In this document: positions 9,031 to 16,174 of the stretch, one piece after another | How positions within the stretch are numbered: position 1 is the stretch's first letter | How the letters are laid out: each line of letters begins with the position of its first letter | NCBI GenBank assembly: GCA_026989045.1 | Contig: JALSJY010000054.1 | Span: forward strand, 1 to 24,767 | Reading direction: 5' to 3' | Length of the DNA stretch: 24,767 bases | DNA from: Hyphomicrobiales bacterium | GTDB taxonomy: Bacteria > Pseudomonadota > Alphaproteobacteria > Rhizobiales > Devosiaceae | Notes under the pieces: generated by a model | What the model was told of the DNA's origin: nothing | The model's input: only the letters and a program-made list of their open reading frames with translations | The model's database searches: none | Position numbers and translations under genes: made by a program

Positions 9031-9037
9031 TGTTAGC

Positions 9038-10051
9038 TTAAGAAGCTGGGTCAGAATCATAAAGCTTCCAGTTATACAAAGGGTTGACCATTGTTAATTC
9101 GCCCATGAAGCCAATATATTGAACAGCAGCGTCTTGATTGATAGGCATCATAGTCTTGCCAATTTTATTAAAGTTCCGCTCTGGGTGATAACGCATGCGC
9201 ATTGTTGATGTATCAATGCCATAAGTCGTATTAGCTGGCATATTCGAGCCGATACCACCATCTTGAACAATTTCAGCGGAACGTCCAGCACCAAAGTATT
9301 TCAATGTTTGAAAGCCAAGTTTACCTAACCCAGTTTCATCATTGATACGTTGGATTGCAACCGTTGCTGCATCATAAGCAGAATAATGTTCTGAGGACAT
9401 TAGCAGTAAGTCTGCACCACGCTTGCCACGTGATCGCTGTGTCATAATATCATTTAGGAATGGTCTAATAGTAGTTGATGTTACTTGAGTTCCAATACCA
9501 GTGTTATATGTGTCAGCATCAAAAGACGATGTTTGCCAAATCGCATTTGATCTAGCGATACCGCCGTATGTTCCAGCGTTTACAATTGTTGGGATTGCAA
9601 GTTGCAGTCCGCCAAGCTCTTTGCCGCCTGAGCCTGTGCCATCGGAATGGATAGCTCTGCCCATTTCGTCAGTTAGTTCCATTTCAGCGGCTTCGATATG
9701 AGCCTCGAAAATATCCATTAACTGTGATGAGCCTGAGTTATTTAAAACATCTTCGTTAGCCAAAGACACCCCAACCGCTACCATTTTAGCTATAAACTCA
9801 GCGTCATTGAATAGTTCGGCAGGGGAATTACTCATTGTATCAAAACCATTATACCAAGTGACGTTGCCACTTTTTGCATAAAGTAACCGTTCACGGATTC
9901 TTGGCCCTGAATATTTCTTCCAGCCGCCTTTGCGTTTTAATGCTGCTAATAGTGGGTTATCATCTGATACTAAATCTTGATAGCCTGATGAACGATCTTC
10001 AAGTGCAAGAGAGAGAATCTCTTGATTCTTTTCTACTGTGGATAAAGGCAT
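9038..10051 (-). CDS. Major capsid (coat) protein
   Basis: This 337-residue protein is placed by sequence pattern and by its neighbours: scaffold gene before it, decoration gene after it, and the strongest ribosome-binding site in the operon. Segments typical of this coat family are visible: S-G-Y-Q-D-L-V-S-D-D-N-P-L-L at about 17-30, I-R-E-R-L-L-Y, G-F-D-T-M-S-N-S, G-L-Q-L-A-I-P at about 149-155, and R-G-K-R-G-A-D-L-L-L-M-S. Together these suggest an HK97-type fold. No protease site or delta domain is obvious, which fits a separate scaffold protein. The length suits a T=7 podovirus capsid, though the triangulation number cannot be told from sequence. The main uncertainty is which coat subfamily it belongs to. 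Confidence 0.8.
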   Translation of the reverse strand: MPLSTVEKNQEILSLALEDRSSGYQDLVSDDNPLLAALKRKGGWKKYSGPRIRERLLYAKSGNVTWYNGFDTMSNSPAELFNDAEFIAKMVAVGVSLANEDVLNNSGSSQLMDIFEAHIEAAEMELTDEMGRAIHSDGTGSGGKELGGLQLAIPTIVNAGTYGGIARSNAIWQTSSFDADTYNTGIGTQVTSTTIRPFLNDIMTQRSRGKRGADLLLMSSEHYSAYDAATVAIQRINDETGLGKLGFQTLKYFGAGRSAEIVQDGGIGSNMPANTTYGIDTSTMRMRYHPERNFNKIGKTMMPINQDAAVQYIGFMGELTMVNPLYNWKLYDSDPAS

Positions 10052-10056
10052 TTAAG

Positions 10057-10063
10057 CCTCCTT
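10057..10063 (-). promoter_or_regulatory. Consensus Shine-Dalgarno of the capsid gene
   Basis: The minus strand reads AAGGAGG followed by CTTAA and then ATG. This is the only full-length match to the anti-Shine-Dalgarno sequence I noticed in the operon, and it fixes the capsid start at 10051. Confidence 0.75.
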
Positions 10064-10072
10064 AAATTTATG

Positions 10073-11209
10073 TCAATTAACAACACTTAATGCGTGTTTA
10101 ATTGAATCTTTAATTGATGAACTAGTGCGCTTTCTGCTAATTTCTGAACCTGCATTCGGCGAACCTATGATTGATTTTTGCCCTTTGAGGGTTTGAGCCT
10201 CTTGGCTGGGTGTCGGCTGAACGACTTGCGCAGTCTGAACTGCTTGTGACGCATTAGCGGCTGGGTTTAATAATTCCGCCTGTCTATACGCTTCTGATAA
10301 ATCTAGCGTTCGCCCTGAACTGATGAGAAAAGCCATATCAGGCTCTAACTCGTCAAATCTAGGGTGATTAGCCTTAAATTCATTTACTTGATTTTGGATA
10401 GCACTTTCTTGACTTGATTGCAAGTTGTTAGTTACTTTGCCCATTTCATTCCGTAAAGTTGCTATTTCATGTTGCAAACCTAAAACAATAGAGTCTTGTT
10501 GTGTTTGGACTTCATCTAATGGTTGCCCTAATACATGAGCCGCAATTTCTCTTAATGTATAGCCCTTTTGCGTGGCTATCTGGTCTAAGCCAGCAACAAT
10601 ATCTGTTTCTAATAAACCATCAATTTGAGTATAATTTTGTAAAGCCCTATCAATTGTAGTGCCTTGCTCTTTTGCCATTTGCTCATACGGCTTAAGCGGT
10701 TCAAATTTCTTTTGATAACCTTCAAGACCCGATTTAAGCTCTGAGTGAACTCTATTAACTTCATGCTTAACCGTATCTGGGGTTTTCTCCCATTCGGCTC
10801 GTGCTTGTTCTGAAAATCGCTTAGGAGCAGCATTAACTCTTTTACTAGCAACCTCATCAGCTTTGACTTCTGGCTTATCATTAGCCTTTGCCGCTGGATT
10901 TTCTGCTGGTTTTTCTTCTGTAGCTTTAGTATCTGGTTTTGCCTTGGCTTCTTTAGTGCCTCCTTCGCTCTTGACCTTGAGTGTTTCTTTTTCTTCTTTT
11001 TCTTCTTTTTCTTCTTTGTCTTTACTCTCAACCTTTAAAACCGCCGCCTCGACAGCAGAACGAGCAGTTTTAACCTCTTTTTCTACCTCTTTCTTAGGCT
11101 TTTTTGGCTCTGCGTCGTTAGCCTCTGATGTCGCTGTTGGGTCTATTGAATGGTCAATATTATCAATTTCGACTGGATTAGGTGTGTCAACTTGTTCTGG
11201 AGTGTCCAT
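10073..11209 (-). CDS. Capsid scaffolding protein
   Basis: The 378-residue protein is highly charged. Residues 1-130 are dominated by Lys, Glu, Ala, Asp and Pro and look disordered. Residues about 130-320 are predicted helical with coiled-coil character (E-Q-A-R-A-E-W, V-H-S-E-L-K, L-Q-H-E-I-A-T-L-R-N-E-M). The C-terminus is short and basic (R-K-R-T-S-S-S-I-K), as is common for scaffolds that bind the coat electrostatically. It lies 21 bases before the coat gene, the usual scaffold-coat pairing. It begins directly after the stop of the preceding small gene. No catalytic serine protease motif is visible, so it seems to be a pure scaffold rather than a protease fusion. A 9-base repeat lies in its 5' part. 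Confidence 0.75.
   Translation of the reverse strand: MDTPEQVDTPNPVEIDNIDHSIDPTATSEANDAEPKKPKKEVEKEVKTARSAVEAAVLKVESKDKEEKEEKEEKETLKVKSEGGTKEAKAKPDTKATEEKPAENPAAKANDKPEVKADEVASKRVNAAPKRFSEQARAEWEKTPDTVKHEVNRVHSELKSGLEGYQKKFEPLKPYEQMAKEQGTTIDRALQNYTQIDGLLETDIVAGLDQIATQKGYTLREIAAHVLGQPLDEVQTQQDSIVLGLQHEIATLRNEMGKVTNNLQSSQESAIQNQVNEFKANHPRFDELEPDMAFLISSGRTLDLSEAYRQAELLNPAANASQAVQTAQVVQPTPSQEAQTLKGQKSIIGSPNAGSEISRKRTSSSIKDSIKHALSVVN
10984..11018 (-). repeat. In-frame 9-base tandem repeat in the scaffold gene
   Basis: Nearly four copies of AAAGAAGAA (minus strand) encode a K-E-E repeat. A gain or loss of one unit keeps the frame, so only the charged linker length would change. Confidence 0.7.
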
Positions 11210-11551
11210 TTATTTGTTTCCTGTTCTTTCGCCACGCTCAAAACGAGCAGTAGCTTTTTCAATAGTTTTCTTAATGCCCTTACTATCGGGCTTAGGCTTT
11301 GGCTTTGGTCTGTTTCTTGCTGGATCATTTCCAACCTCAATCATTCCTAACGATTTATATTCTTTGCGTAAAGACGATTTGCTGTCGTGCATCTTTCCAG
11401 TCGCTTGGCTCTGAACTGCATCCATAACGTCTGTCGCTAGATTTGGCATCGGGAGTTTTGATCGGCTAGGCTCAATATCCATGCACCCAATAGGCCAATC
11501 CATTATATCATGAAAATCTTTACAGTTTTTGCATAAACGAAATGTTGCCAT
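11210..11551 (-). CDS. Small Cys-containing phage head-region protein
   Basis: The chosen start is the ATG at 11551, with AAAGGTAAT just upstream. A longer frame to 11605 would overlap the preceding gene and lacks a ribosome-binding site. The 113-residue product begins M-A-T-F-R-L-C-K-N-C, with a further Cys at 23 and a His at 14, suggesting a small zinc knuckle. After that come D-V-M-D-A-V-Q-S-Q-A-T-G-K, S-K-S-S-L-R-K-E-Y-K and I-E-V-G-N-D. I recognise these from short proteins of unknown role encoded before the scaffold in many podophages. The C-terminus is basic and Pro/Lys-rich. The gene ends directly before the scaffold start. Confidence 0.65.
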   Translation of the reverse strand: MATFRLCKNCKDFHDIMDWPIGCMDIEPSRSKLPMPNLATDVMDAVQSQATGKMHDSKSSLRKEYKSLGMIEVGNDPARNRPKPKPKPDSKGIKKTIEKATARFERGERTGNK

Positions 11552-11570
11552 TATATTACCTTTAAAATAT

Positions 11571-11933
11571 TTATTTAAATATAGTTTCTCTTGGTGCATG
11601 AACAATTAACCTTGCACCTGCTTTAATAATTACCTGCTCGCCATTCTTGAGCGCTAATTGATATGCTAATTCGCATGCACTAGCACAAATTCCTGTCACA
11701 ATGAACCGCTTGCCTGTGTTCTTCTCAACGTAAGCTGTCCATATCCCAACTATGCCGCCTAACCCTGTAAGCACACATACATTAGCTTCACATGCTGGCG
11801 GCCAATAGCGACTGTTATTTACCATCTCTCTTAGTGTCGGCTGTTGTGCAAACACTGCCGAAACGCCCCAGAATATACCAACCCATAACCATAGGCCTAT
11901 GAGAGTTATTAAAATGAAGTTTCTTATAATCAT
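11571..11933 (-). CDS. Small secreted ClpP/crotonase-fold-like protein, truncated
   Basis: The 120-residue protein has an N-terminal signal peptide or anchor (residues about 5-29, ending A-V-F-A-Q). The mature part resembles the ClpP-like periplasmic proteins of Alphaproteobacteria. G-G-I-V-G-I-W is the oxyanion/nucleotide-side strand, G-I-C-A-S-A-C-E-L-A holds the Ser that aligns with the ClpP nucleophile, and A-R-L-I-V-H-A-P holds the expected His. It ends 6 residues after that His, so the third catalytic residue and the C-terminal part of the fold are missing. The ATG overlaps the fibre gene stop (ATGA) and the next gene starts 19 bases after its stop. Whether it is active, a decoy or an exclusion factor cannot be told. 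Confidence 0.55.
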   Translation of the reverse strand: MIIRNFILITLIGLWLWVGIFWGVSAVFAQQPTLREMVNNSRYWPPACEANVCVLTGLGGIVGIWTAYVEKNTGKRFIVTGICASACELAYQLALKNGEQVIIKAGARLIVHAPRETIFK

Positions 11934-12679
11934 GTTACTAACGCCTGTAATTCTGCATTGCTTAATCGAGTTGGGAAATATGTTATCTTTCTAATAAATC
12001 CATTTAAGGCCTCATTTGATACATTGCCGCTATTCCCACCTAGGCTTAGCTCAATGGCGTTTGTCAATGGGATACCAGCAACATCTGTGCCAGTTAAACC
12101 ATCAAGACTAGCGCTCCTAGCAAATGCTATATTATTTGCAGCTAAAGCTAATCCGACTTTATGAACCCCAACATTAACACTAGACCATTGTCCTGTATTT
12201 AATATAAGTGTGCCAGCATCATCATAGACTTGGGCAGCAGCAGACGAACCAGTTCTTACTCTGCCATATTGTCCACCAGCATTAAACCAACGCAACAATA
12301 GTTGCATGTCTGCACTAACAGCTAATTGCTCCCATTCGATAACCCATGTGCCAAGTGATGAATCAAGCCAACTAATATCACTGAAAATAACATCATCGGC
12401 TGCAGTAGCGCCATCTATAGCATGGATAAAAAGCCCTTTGTCAGTAATGCGCAATTCATTTATACCAAAGGCGACATCATTTCCAGCGATGTCTTTTGCT
12501 GTTCCAGTAGTTGCTCTAGTGCAGGTGAGTAGATTAGTGATAGCAATGCTTGAGCCATCTTTCATGGCACGGTTATTAGTAAAGTCTATAGACATTGTAG
12601 CACCCTCTTGCCACCATTGAACTGCGTCAAAAGTGTTGCATGAGGATTGCAGCAAAGATAGTCCTAAGCCGAGCATCAT
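11930..12679 (-). CDS. Lectin-like tail fibre / spike protein
   Basis: The 249-residue protein starts M-M-L-G-L-G-L-S, similar to the first residues of other alphaproteobacterial phage fibre proteins. It continues with M-S-I-D-F-T-N-N-R and L-T-C-T-R-A-T-T-G, the pattern seen in head-spike/fibre domains that carry a concanavalin-like jelly roll. It ends I-R-K-I-T-Y-F-P-T-R-L-S-N-A-E-L, typical of the last strand and helix of such domains. Both an ATG at 12679, overlapping the spike base stop, and one at 12676 are possible starts. It likely binds a cell-surface glycan together with the two genes before it. The Cys near residue 14 is not in a convincing lipobox. Confidence 0.6.
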   Translation of the reverse strand: MMLGLGLSLLQSSCNTFDAVQWWQEGATMSIDFTNNRAMKDGSSIAITNLLTCTRATTGTAKDIAGNDVAFGINELRITDKGLFIHAIDGATAADDVIFSDISWLDSSLGTWVIEWEQLAVSADMQLLLRWFNAGGQYGRVRTGSSAAAQVYDDAGTLILNTGQWSSVNVGVHKVGLALAANNIAFARSASLDGLTGTDVAGIPLTNAIELSLGGNSGNVSNEALNGFIRKITYFPTRLSNAELQALVT

Positions 12680-12939
12680 ACCAACCCTACAATATTGCTA
12701 GCTGTCGTTCCTGTCTCATTTAGCCGCGCGACACGTATTGGCAATATTGCGCCAGAGCTAACCCCAATAAAGTTTACTGTTTCTCCTGATTTCATTACCA
12801 CGGCAATATTACCTGCTACGCCAACATAAAGCGCTCGAGTTATTTCGCTTAAATCATTTGCATCATCGGGAGTGATTGCAAAAGCATTATTCGCCGGCGA
12901 AGTCAGCCCCGAATTATAATTATCATATTTATCTAACAT
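12676..12939 (-). CDS. Spike base protein (gene-transfer-agent Rcc01079 type)
   Basis: The 87-residue protein matches the spike base protein pattern known from the Rhodobacter capsulatus gene transfer agent and related prophages: S-P-A-N-N-A-F-A-I-T-P-D-D, then L-S-E-I-T-R-A-L-Y-V-G, G-N-I-A-V-V-M-K-S-G-E and F-x-x-V-S-S-G-A-I-L-P-I-R-V-A-R. In that system it anchors the head spike fibres. A strong AGGAGAA sits before the ATG and overlaps the stop of the upstream DUF2793 gene, and its own stop overlaps the fibre gene start, so the three make a coupled receptor-binding set. The family is firm; the attachment point on this virion is not known. Confidence 0.75.
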   Translation of the reverse strand: MLDKYDNYNSGLTSPANNAFAITPDDANDLSEITRALYVGVAGNIAVVMKSGETVNFIGVSSGAILPIRVARLNETGTTASNIVGLV

Positions 12940-12948
12940 TTTCTTCTC

Positions 12949-13743
12949 CTAGTTGATTAAACTGTCGTCACTAATTCTTTTCCACGAACTACCATCGCAA
13001 CATGCAACGCAAGCTCCACCACTCGCATCGTGAACATAGATAATACGACCTGATGTAGTTGCGCTTGGCAGTGAAGATTTTGAATATTGTTTTAGCGATA
13101 ATGGTTGAGCAAAATTTGGCTCGCCGCTGGTGGCATTGATTATAAAACTATCATTCCATGAAGTGCCATCGCCGCTAACTTTGAAATGAAAATCATCATC
13201 ACCAGTAAGCCCAATTTCTGCTCGCCCTGACCAATTAGTCTGAAACAAAAAACTACCAGTATCTGTTGTGGCATTCTTGTTTACCTTAATACGATGATCC
13301 GAACCCTCATGATTAAAGAGTGTGTTTGATGAACTAATAGCTAAACGGTTTGTTATATCGGCAATAGCATTAACACCTATTAGAGGCGCTGGATTGATTG
13401 AGCCTGCACCTGTAACAACCCAGCTGGAGCCGTCCCAGACGACAAGTTCACCTTCATCAATTACAAAGGCAAGCCAACCTGCTTGCGGTGTATAAAATAT
13501 CCAAGCTCCATCCTGCCATGCAGCAATTTGATCGTCCTTGCCAGACCATGCTCCAGTTGCTGGACTTGCAATAATATAACGCTCACCATCAACAGGCGAA
13601 ATAGGTGGAACTGTCAAATCCTTGTCGAGCACACTAAGTTGCACAATAGCATCTAGCGCTCTTATGGCTTCATTATGCGTTATGTGTTTTTGTGCCTGTG
13701 CCGCCGCAATATATGGAAGGCTAAGATTGGGTGTGTCGCTCAT
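12949..13743 (-). CDS. DUF2793-domain tail/spike protein
   Basis: The 264-residue protein opens with N-L-S-L-P-Y-I-A-A-A-Q-A-Q-K-H-I-T-H-N-E-A. This is followed by L-D-A-I-V-Q-L, the P-P-x-S-P-x-D-G-E-R-Y-I-I segment and A-G-W-L-A-F-V-I-D-E-G. These are the defining parts of DUF2793, a domain of receptor-binding proteins in alphaproteobacterial prophages and gene transfer agents. Residues about 150-250 form a beta-rich distal part. It is the first gene of the visible phage transcript; AAAGG lies about 13 bases before the ATG. No obvious promoter is visible for this strand in the 101-base gap, so the operon promoter is either weak or phage-specific. Confidence 0.75.
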   Translation of the reverse strand: MSDTPNLSLPYIAAAQAQKHITHNEAIRALDAIVQLSVLDKDLTVPPISPVDGERYIIASPATGAWSGKDDQIAAWQDGAWIFYTPQAGWLAFVIDEGELVVWDGSSWVVTGAGSINPAPLIGVNAIADITNRLAISSSNTLFNHEGSDHRIKVNKNATTDTGSFLFQTNWSGRAEIGLTGDDDFHFKVSGDGTSWNDSFIINATSGEPNFAQPLSLKQYSKSSLPSATTSGRIIYVHDASGGACVACCDGSSWKRISDDSLIN

Positions 13744-13759
13744 ATGCGCAAAACCTTTG

Positions 13760-13787
13760 TTGCATTAACTTGTTTGAAGGCTATAAT
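13760..13787 (+). promoter_or_regulatory. Sigma70-type promoter for the methyltransferase-glycosyltransferase pair
   Basis: TTGCAT (13760-13765) and a perfect TATAAT (13782-13787) are separated by 16 bases. They lie about 58 bases before the methyltransferase ATG and point away from the prophage. Confidence 0.6.
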
Positions 13788-13844
13788 AATGCGTGTTAAT
13801 GAGGCGGGGATTAGTTTTGTTTTGAACTTAAAAAGAATGTTAAT

Positions 13845-14516
13845 ATGCTAATAAAAACAATAGCCAAAATACGCAAACACACGAGGGCAAAGAGATATAA
13901 GCTATTTTCTGAATTCATTGCGGATATGGCAAAGCCTTTAAATATTGTAGATATTGGAGGCACAGCGGCTCATTGGATTGGGAAACTGTCCCAATCAGAT
14001 AACATAAACATAACATTGATCAATAATCATCATATTGACAAAACTAATATCAATTATGACAACCGATATGATTTTATTCAGGAAAAAATTATGGATGCGA
14101 ACGATTTGAGCATCTCTGATCTAAGTTCTTATGATCTTATTTTTTCAAATTCATTTCTTGAGCATTTAGAAAATAAAGAGCTGCAGATTTCATTAGCGCA
14201 AAAAATAACAAAGAGTGGAAAGCCATACTTTATTCAAGTGCCGAATAAATATTGTGCTATAGACCCCCACTTTCCTTACCCATTGCCCTTTTTTGCGGCC
14301 TACCCAAAATCACTGCAGGCATGGTTGTTGAGCAAATATCATTTCGGTGGCGGCGGAAAAAATGCCTCAAGAGAACAAGTTGATCAAAGATTAAAATATT
14401 ACAACCCGATTGGATACAAAGATTTTATAACCATGTTTCCAAATGGTAAATTAGTTAGAGAAAGAACATTTGGGCTGAACTTATCTTTAGTTGCAATGAG
14501 TTTAGCAAAGATATGA
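13845..14516 (+). CDS. Class I SAM-dependent methyltransferase
   Basis: The 223-residue protein has a Rossmann-type SAM site: N-I-V-D-I-G-G-T-A at residues 33-41, in place of the commoner E/DxGxGxG. Strand 4 is D-L-I-F-S-N-S-F-L-E-H-L at 97-108, the form seen in Methyltransf_11-like small-molecule methyltransferases. Residues 131-150 (Q-V-P-N-K-Y, P-H-F-P-Y-P-L-P) form the later strand common in methyltransferases of polysaccharide clusters. There is no membrane segment. Its stop overlaps the start of a glycosyltransferase (ATGA), so the pair is translationally coupled and the substrate is probably a surface glycan or its lipid-linked precursor. The weak GAA-rich ribosome site and AT-rich composition hint at horizontal origin. 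Confidence 0.75.
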   Translation: MLIKTIAKIRKHTRAKRYKLFSEFIADMAKPLNIVDIGGTAAHWIGKLSQSDNINITLINNHHIDKTNINYDNRYDFIQEKIMDANDLSISDLSSYDLIFSNSFLEHLENKELQISLAQKITKSGKPYFIQVPNKYCAIDPHFPYPLPFFAAYPKSLQAWLLSKYHFGGGGKNASREQVDQRLKYYNPIGYKDFITMFPNGKLVRERTFGLNLSLVAMSLAKI

Positions 14517-15589
14517 GAATGAATATTCTAATTCTCGTTCCTGGCCAAGAAGGAGGTATTGATAGGCTTTTTCAAAATTTAAATATGGGTGATATTCAAC
14601 ATGATTCTGAGATGAAATATACTCTGTTTCGAACACATGAAAAACGAGGGCGGCTCTTGCTCAGCGCTTTTCTTTTGCCGTTCAGATTATTAAAATTTTT
14701 ATACCTGTTGTTGGTTGGGCAGGTGGATTTATGCCATATCAACCTTTCAGTGCGTGGAAGCACGCTACGCAAAATTCTATTCGCAACTATATGTCGCATA
14801 ACCCGCACCCCCTATGTAATTCATTTGCATGGAGGACATTATAGGGAGTTTTTCTCTGACCTTCCCTCTCCTTTAAAAGCAATTGTGCGCTCGTTTTTTC
14901 AAAACGCTGCTAAGGTGATTGTACTAGGGGGGGTGTGGAAGGAGTTTGTCGTTAAAAATATAGGTATTAGCGACAAGGATGTCATGATTGTGCCAAATGC
15001 TGTAATAGGGCCAGATGTATTTACGGATATACCTAATAAAGAAATGCCGCCGCATATTTTGTTTTTAGGGCGAGTGGGAGATGGAAAAGGTGTTCCGGAG
15101 TTGATGAAAGCATTTGCCAGCCAGCGCCTTTCATCTTTGTCATGGAGCGCCACGTTGGCAGGTGATGGCGAAGTTGAAAAATACAAAAGAGAGATAAAAC
15201 AGCTTGGCTTAGATGATAGGGTTGCGATAACGGGTTGGGTCGGTCCAAAAGAAGTCGCAAATTTGCTAATACGCTCCAGCATTCTCGCCCTACCTTCTCA
15301 TGCAGAGAATTTACCTCTTAGTATGCTTGAGGGCATGGCATATGGATTAGCGCCTGTGGTTACGCCTGTGGGTGCAGTTGAAGATGTTATAAATGATGGA
15401 GAGAATGGATTGCTTATACCCGTAGGTGATGCTGACGCTCTTGCTGGCGCACTTGCTGATCTTATTAAAAACCCAGAAAAACGCAACAAGTTGGCGCATA
15501 ATGCTCGTCACACTTTTGAGCAGGGATATGACATTAAAGACTATGGCGAAAAGTTAGATAAGGTTTATGGGGCAATATTAACACTGTGA
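14513..15589 (+). CDS. GT4-family glycosyltransferase
   Basis: The 358-residue protein has a GT-B fold of family 4. The N-terminal domain contains I-H-L-H-G-G-H at about 103-109. The C-terminal domain has F-L-G-R-V-G-D-G-K-G at about 184-193, then L-A-G-D-G-E, I-T-G-W-V and the E-x7-E motif (E265 and E273 in E-N-L-P-L-S-M-L-E) that binds the nucleotide sugar phosphate. A short hydrophobic stretch near 47-66 could sit on the inner membrane, as in many capsule or O-antigen enzymes. The ATG overlaps the methyltransferase stop; a second Met two codons later is also possible. Sugar donor and acceptor cannot be read from the sequence. It is either a host glycan gene or a prophage-borne surface modifier. 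Confidence 0.85.
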   Translation: MRMNILILVPGQEGGIDRLFQNLNMGDIQHDSEMKYTLFRTHEKRGRLLLSAFLLPFRLLKFLYLLLVGQVDLCHINLSVRGSTLRKILFATICRITRTPYVIHLHGGHYREFFSDLPSPLKAIVRSFFQNAAKVIVLGGVWKEFVVKNIGISDKDVMIVPNAVIGPDVFTDIPNKEMPPHILFLGRVGDGKGVPELMKAFASQRLSSLSWSATLAGDGEVEKYKREIKQLGLDDRVAITGWVGPKEVANLLIRSSILALPSHAENLPLSMLEGMAYGLAPVVTPVGAVEDVINDGENGLLIPVGDADALAGALADLIKNPEKRNKLAHNARHTFEQGYDIKDYGEKLDKVYGAILTL

Positions 15590-15644
15590 AACTTAACTAG
15601 GGCATGATTATAAGTATAAAGTGCAAATCCTGATTATTTATTAC

Positions 15645-15777
15645 AATTGACCCTGCTCCTTCAATTGCCCTATTGCCCGAAATGATCACTCCTAAAACAA
15701 CGCAACAAGTCTTAGTATTAACTCTACCCAGAGCGTCTGGGGCAGGTAATTTCTCTTTGATCCATTTTTTTGAAAAT
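15645..15777. repeat. Left copy of the repeat bracketing the secretion locus
   Basis: This part of the gap after the glycosyltransferase aligns with 24256-24402. The best-matching core is about 85 bases (15693-15777 with 24318-24402), roughly three quarters identical by eye. Read on the minus strand, it keeps an open frame with I-K-E-K-L, P-D-A-L-G-R-V-N-T and C-V-V-L, the same words as the other copy. It is probably a decayed gene fragment. I cannot name the parent. Confidence 0.65.
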
Positions 15778-15843
15778 CTAACCTTTGATTCTAATTGGTT
15801 AGGTGTTATTCATTTTTTCAATTAAAGAATATTGGTAGGATAT

Positions 15844-16128
15844 ATGCTAAAAGCTCATTGGTTGCTTTTTACTTGTTTAACTCTTTTTGTTACGCCAGCA
15901 CTGGCGCTAGTGTTCGGCAGTTCTAACCTCGGTATTTTTGGCTATCCAGATCATACTTGTTCTAAACCATATAAGCCGTATTCTTTTACTACTCAGTGGG
16001 AAGTTGACTCGTTCAATGCTGAGCTAACTACTTATTATAAATGTATAGATGAATATGTAGATGCAGCGAAAAATGACATTGATAGGATTATTGAAAAAGC
16101 AAATGAAGCTGTTGATGAGGTTCTATAA
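15844..16128 (+). CDS. Small secreted Cys-containing protein of unknown function
   Basis: The start is the ATG at 15844, with AGGA 5 bases upstream; a TTG at 15832 is less likely. The 94-residue product has a clear signal peptide (M-L-K-A-H-W then a hydrophobic core ending P-A-L-A at 18-21). The mature part has two Cys residues (D-H-T-C-S-K-P and Y-Y-K-C-I-D-E-Y), which could form one disulphide in the periplasm. The segment K-P-Y-K-P-Y-S-F-T-T-Q-W-E-V is distinctive, and the C-terminus is an amphipathic helix rich in Asp, Glu and Ala. I recognise similar small alphaproteobacterial proteins but no assigned role. It lies 46 bases before an M23 peptidase gene on the same strand. Confidence 0.7.
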   Translation: MLKAHWLLFTCLTLFVTPALALVFGSSNLGIFGYPDHTCSKPYKPYSFTTQWEVDSFNAELTTYYKCIDEYVDAAKNDIDRIIEKANEAVDEVL

Positions 16129-16133
16129 ATACA

Positions 16134-16150
16134 CCCCATTAAAAATGGGG
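16134..16150 (+). other. Small intergenic hairpin
   Basis: CCCCATT and AATGGGG form a 7 bp perfect stem with a three-base loop between the small secreted protein and peptidase genes. No T-run follows, so it may stabilise or process mRNA rather than terminate it. Confidence 0.4.
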
Positions 16151-16174
16151 GACTACCATCATAAAGGTAATAAT

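Noticed and set aside
10863..11414. Plus-strand open frame of 183 codons rich in Ser, Phe and Ala
   Set aside because: It is the antisense image of the Lys/Glu-rich scaffold gene and the gene before it; composition follows from the K-E repeats.
12630..12679. Lipoprotein signal at the start of the fibre protein
   Set aside because: The residues before the Cys (L-L-Q-S-S-C) do not fit a lipobox and related phage fibre proteins start with similar M-L-G-L-G-L words without export.
16061..16174. Longer M23 peptidase starting at 16061
   Set aside because: It would overlap the small secreted protein gene and bury the signal peptide behind 38 residues; the ATG at 16175 has a ribosome site.
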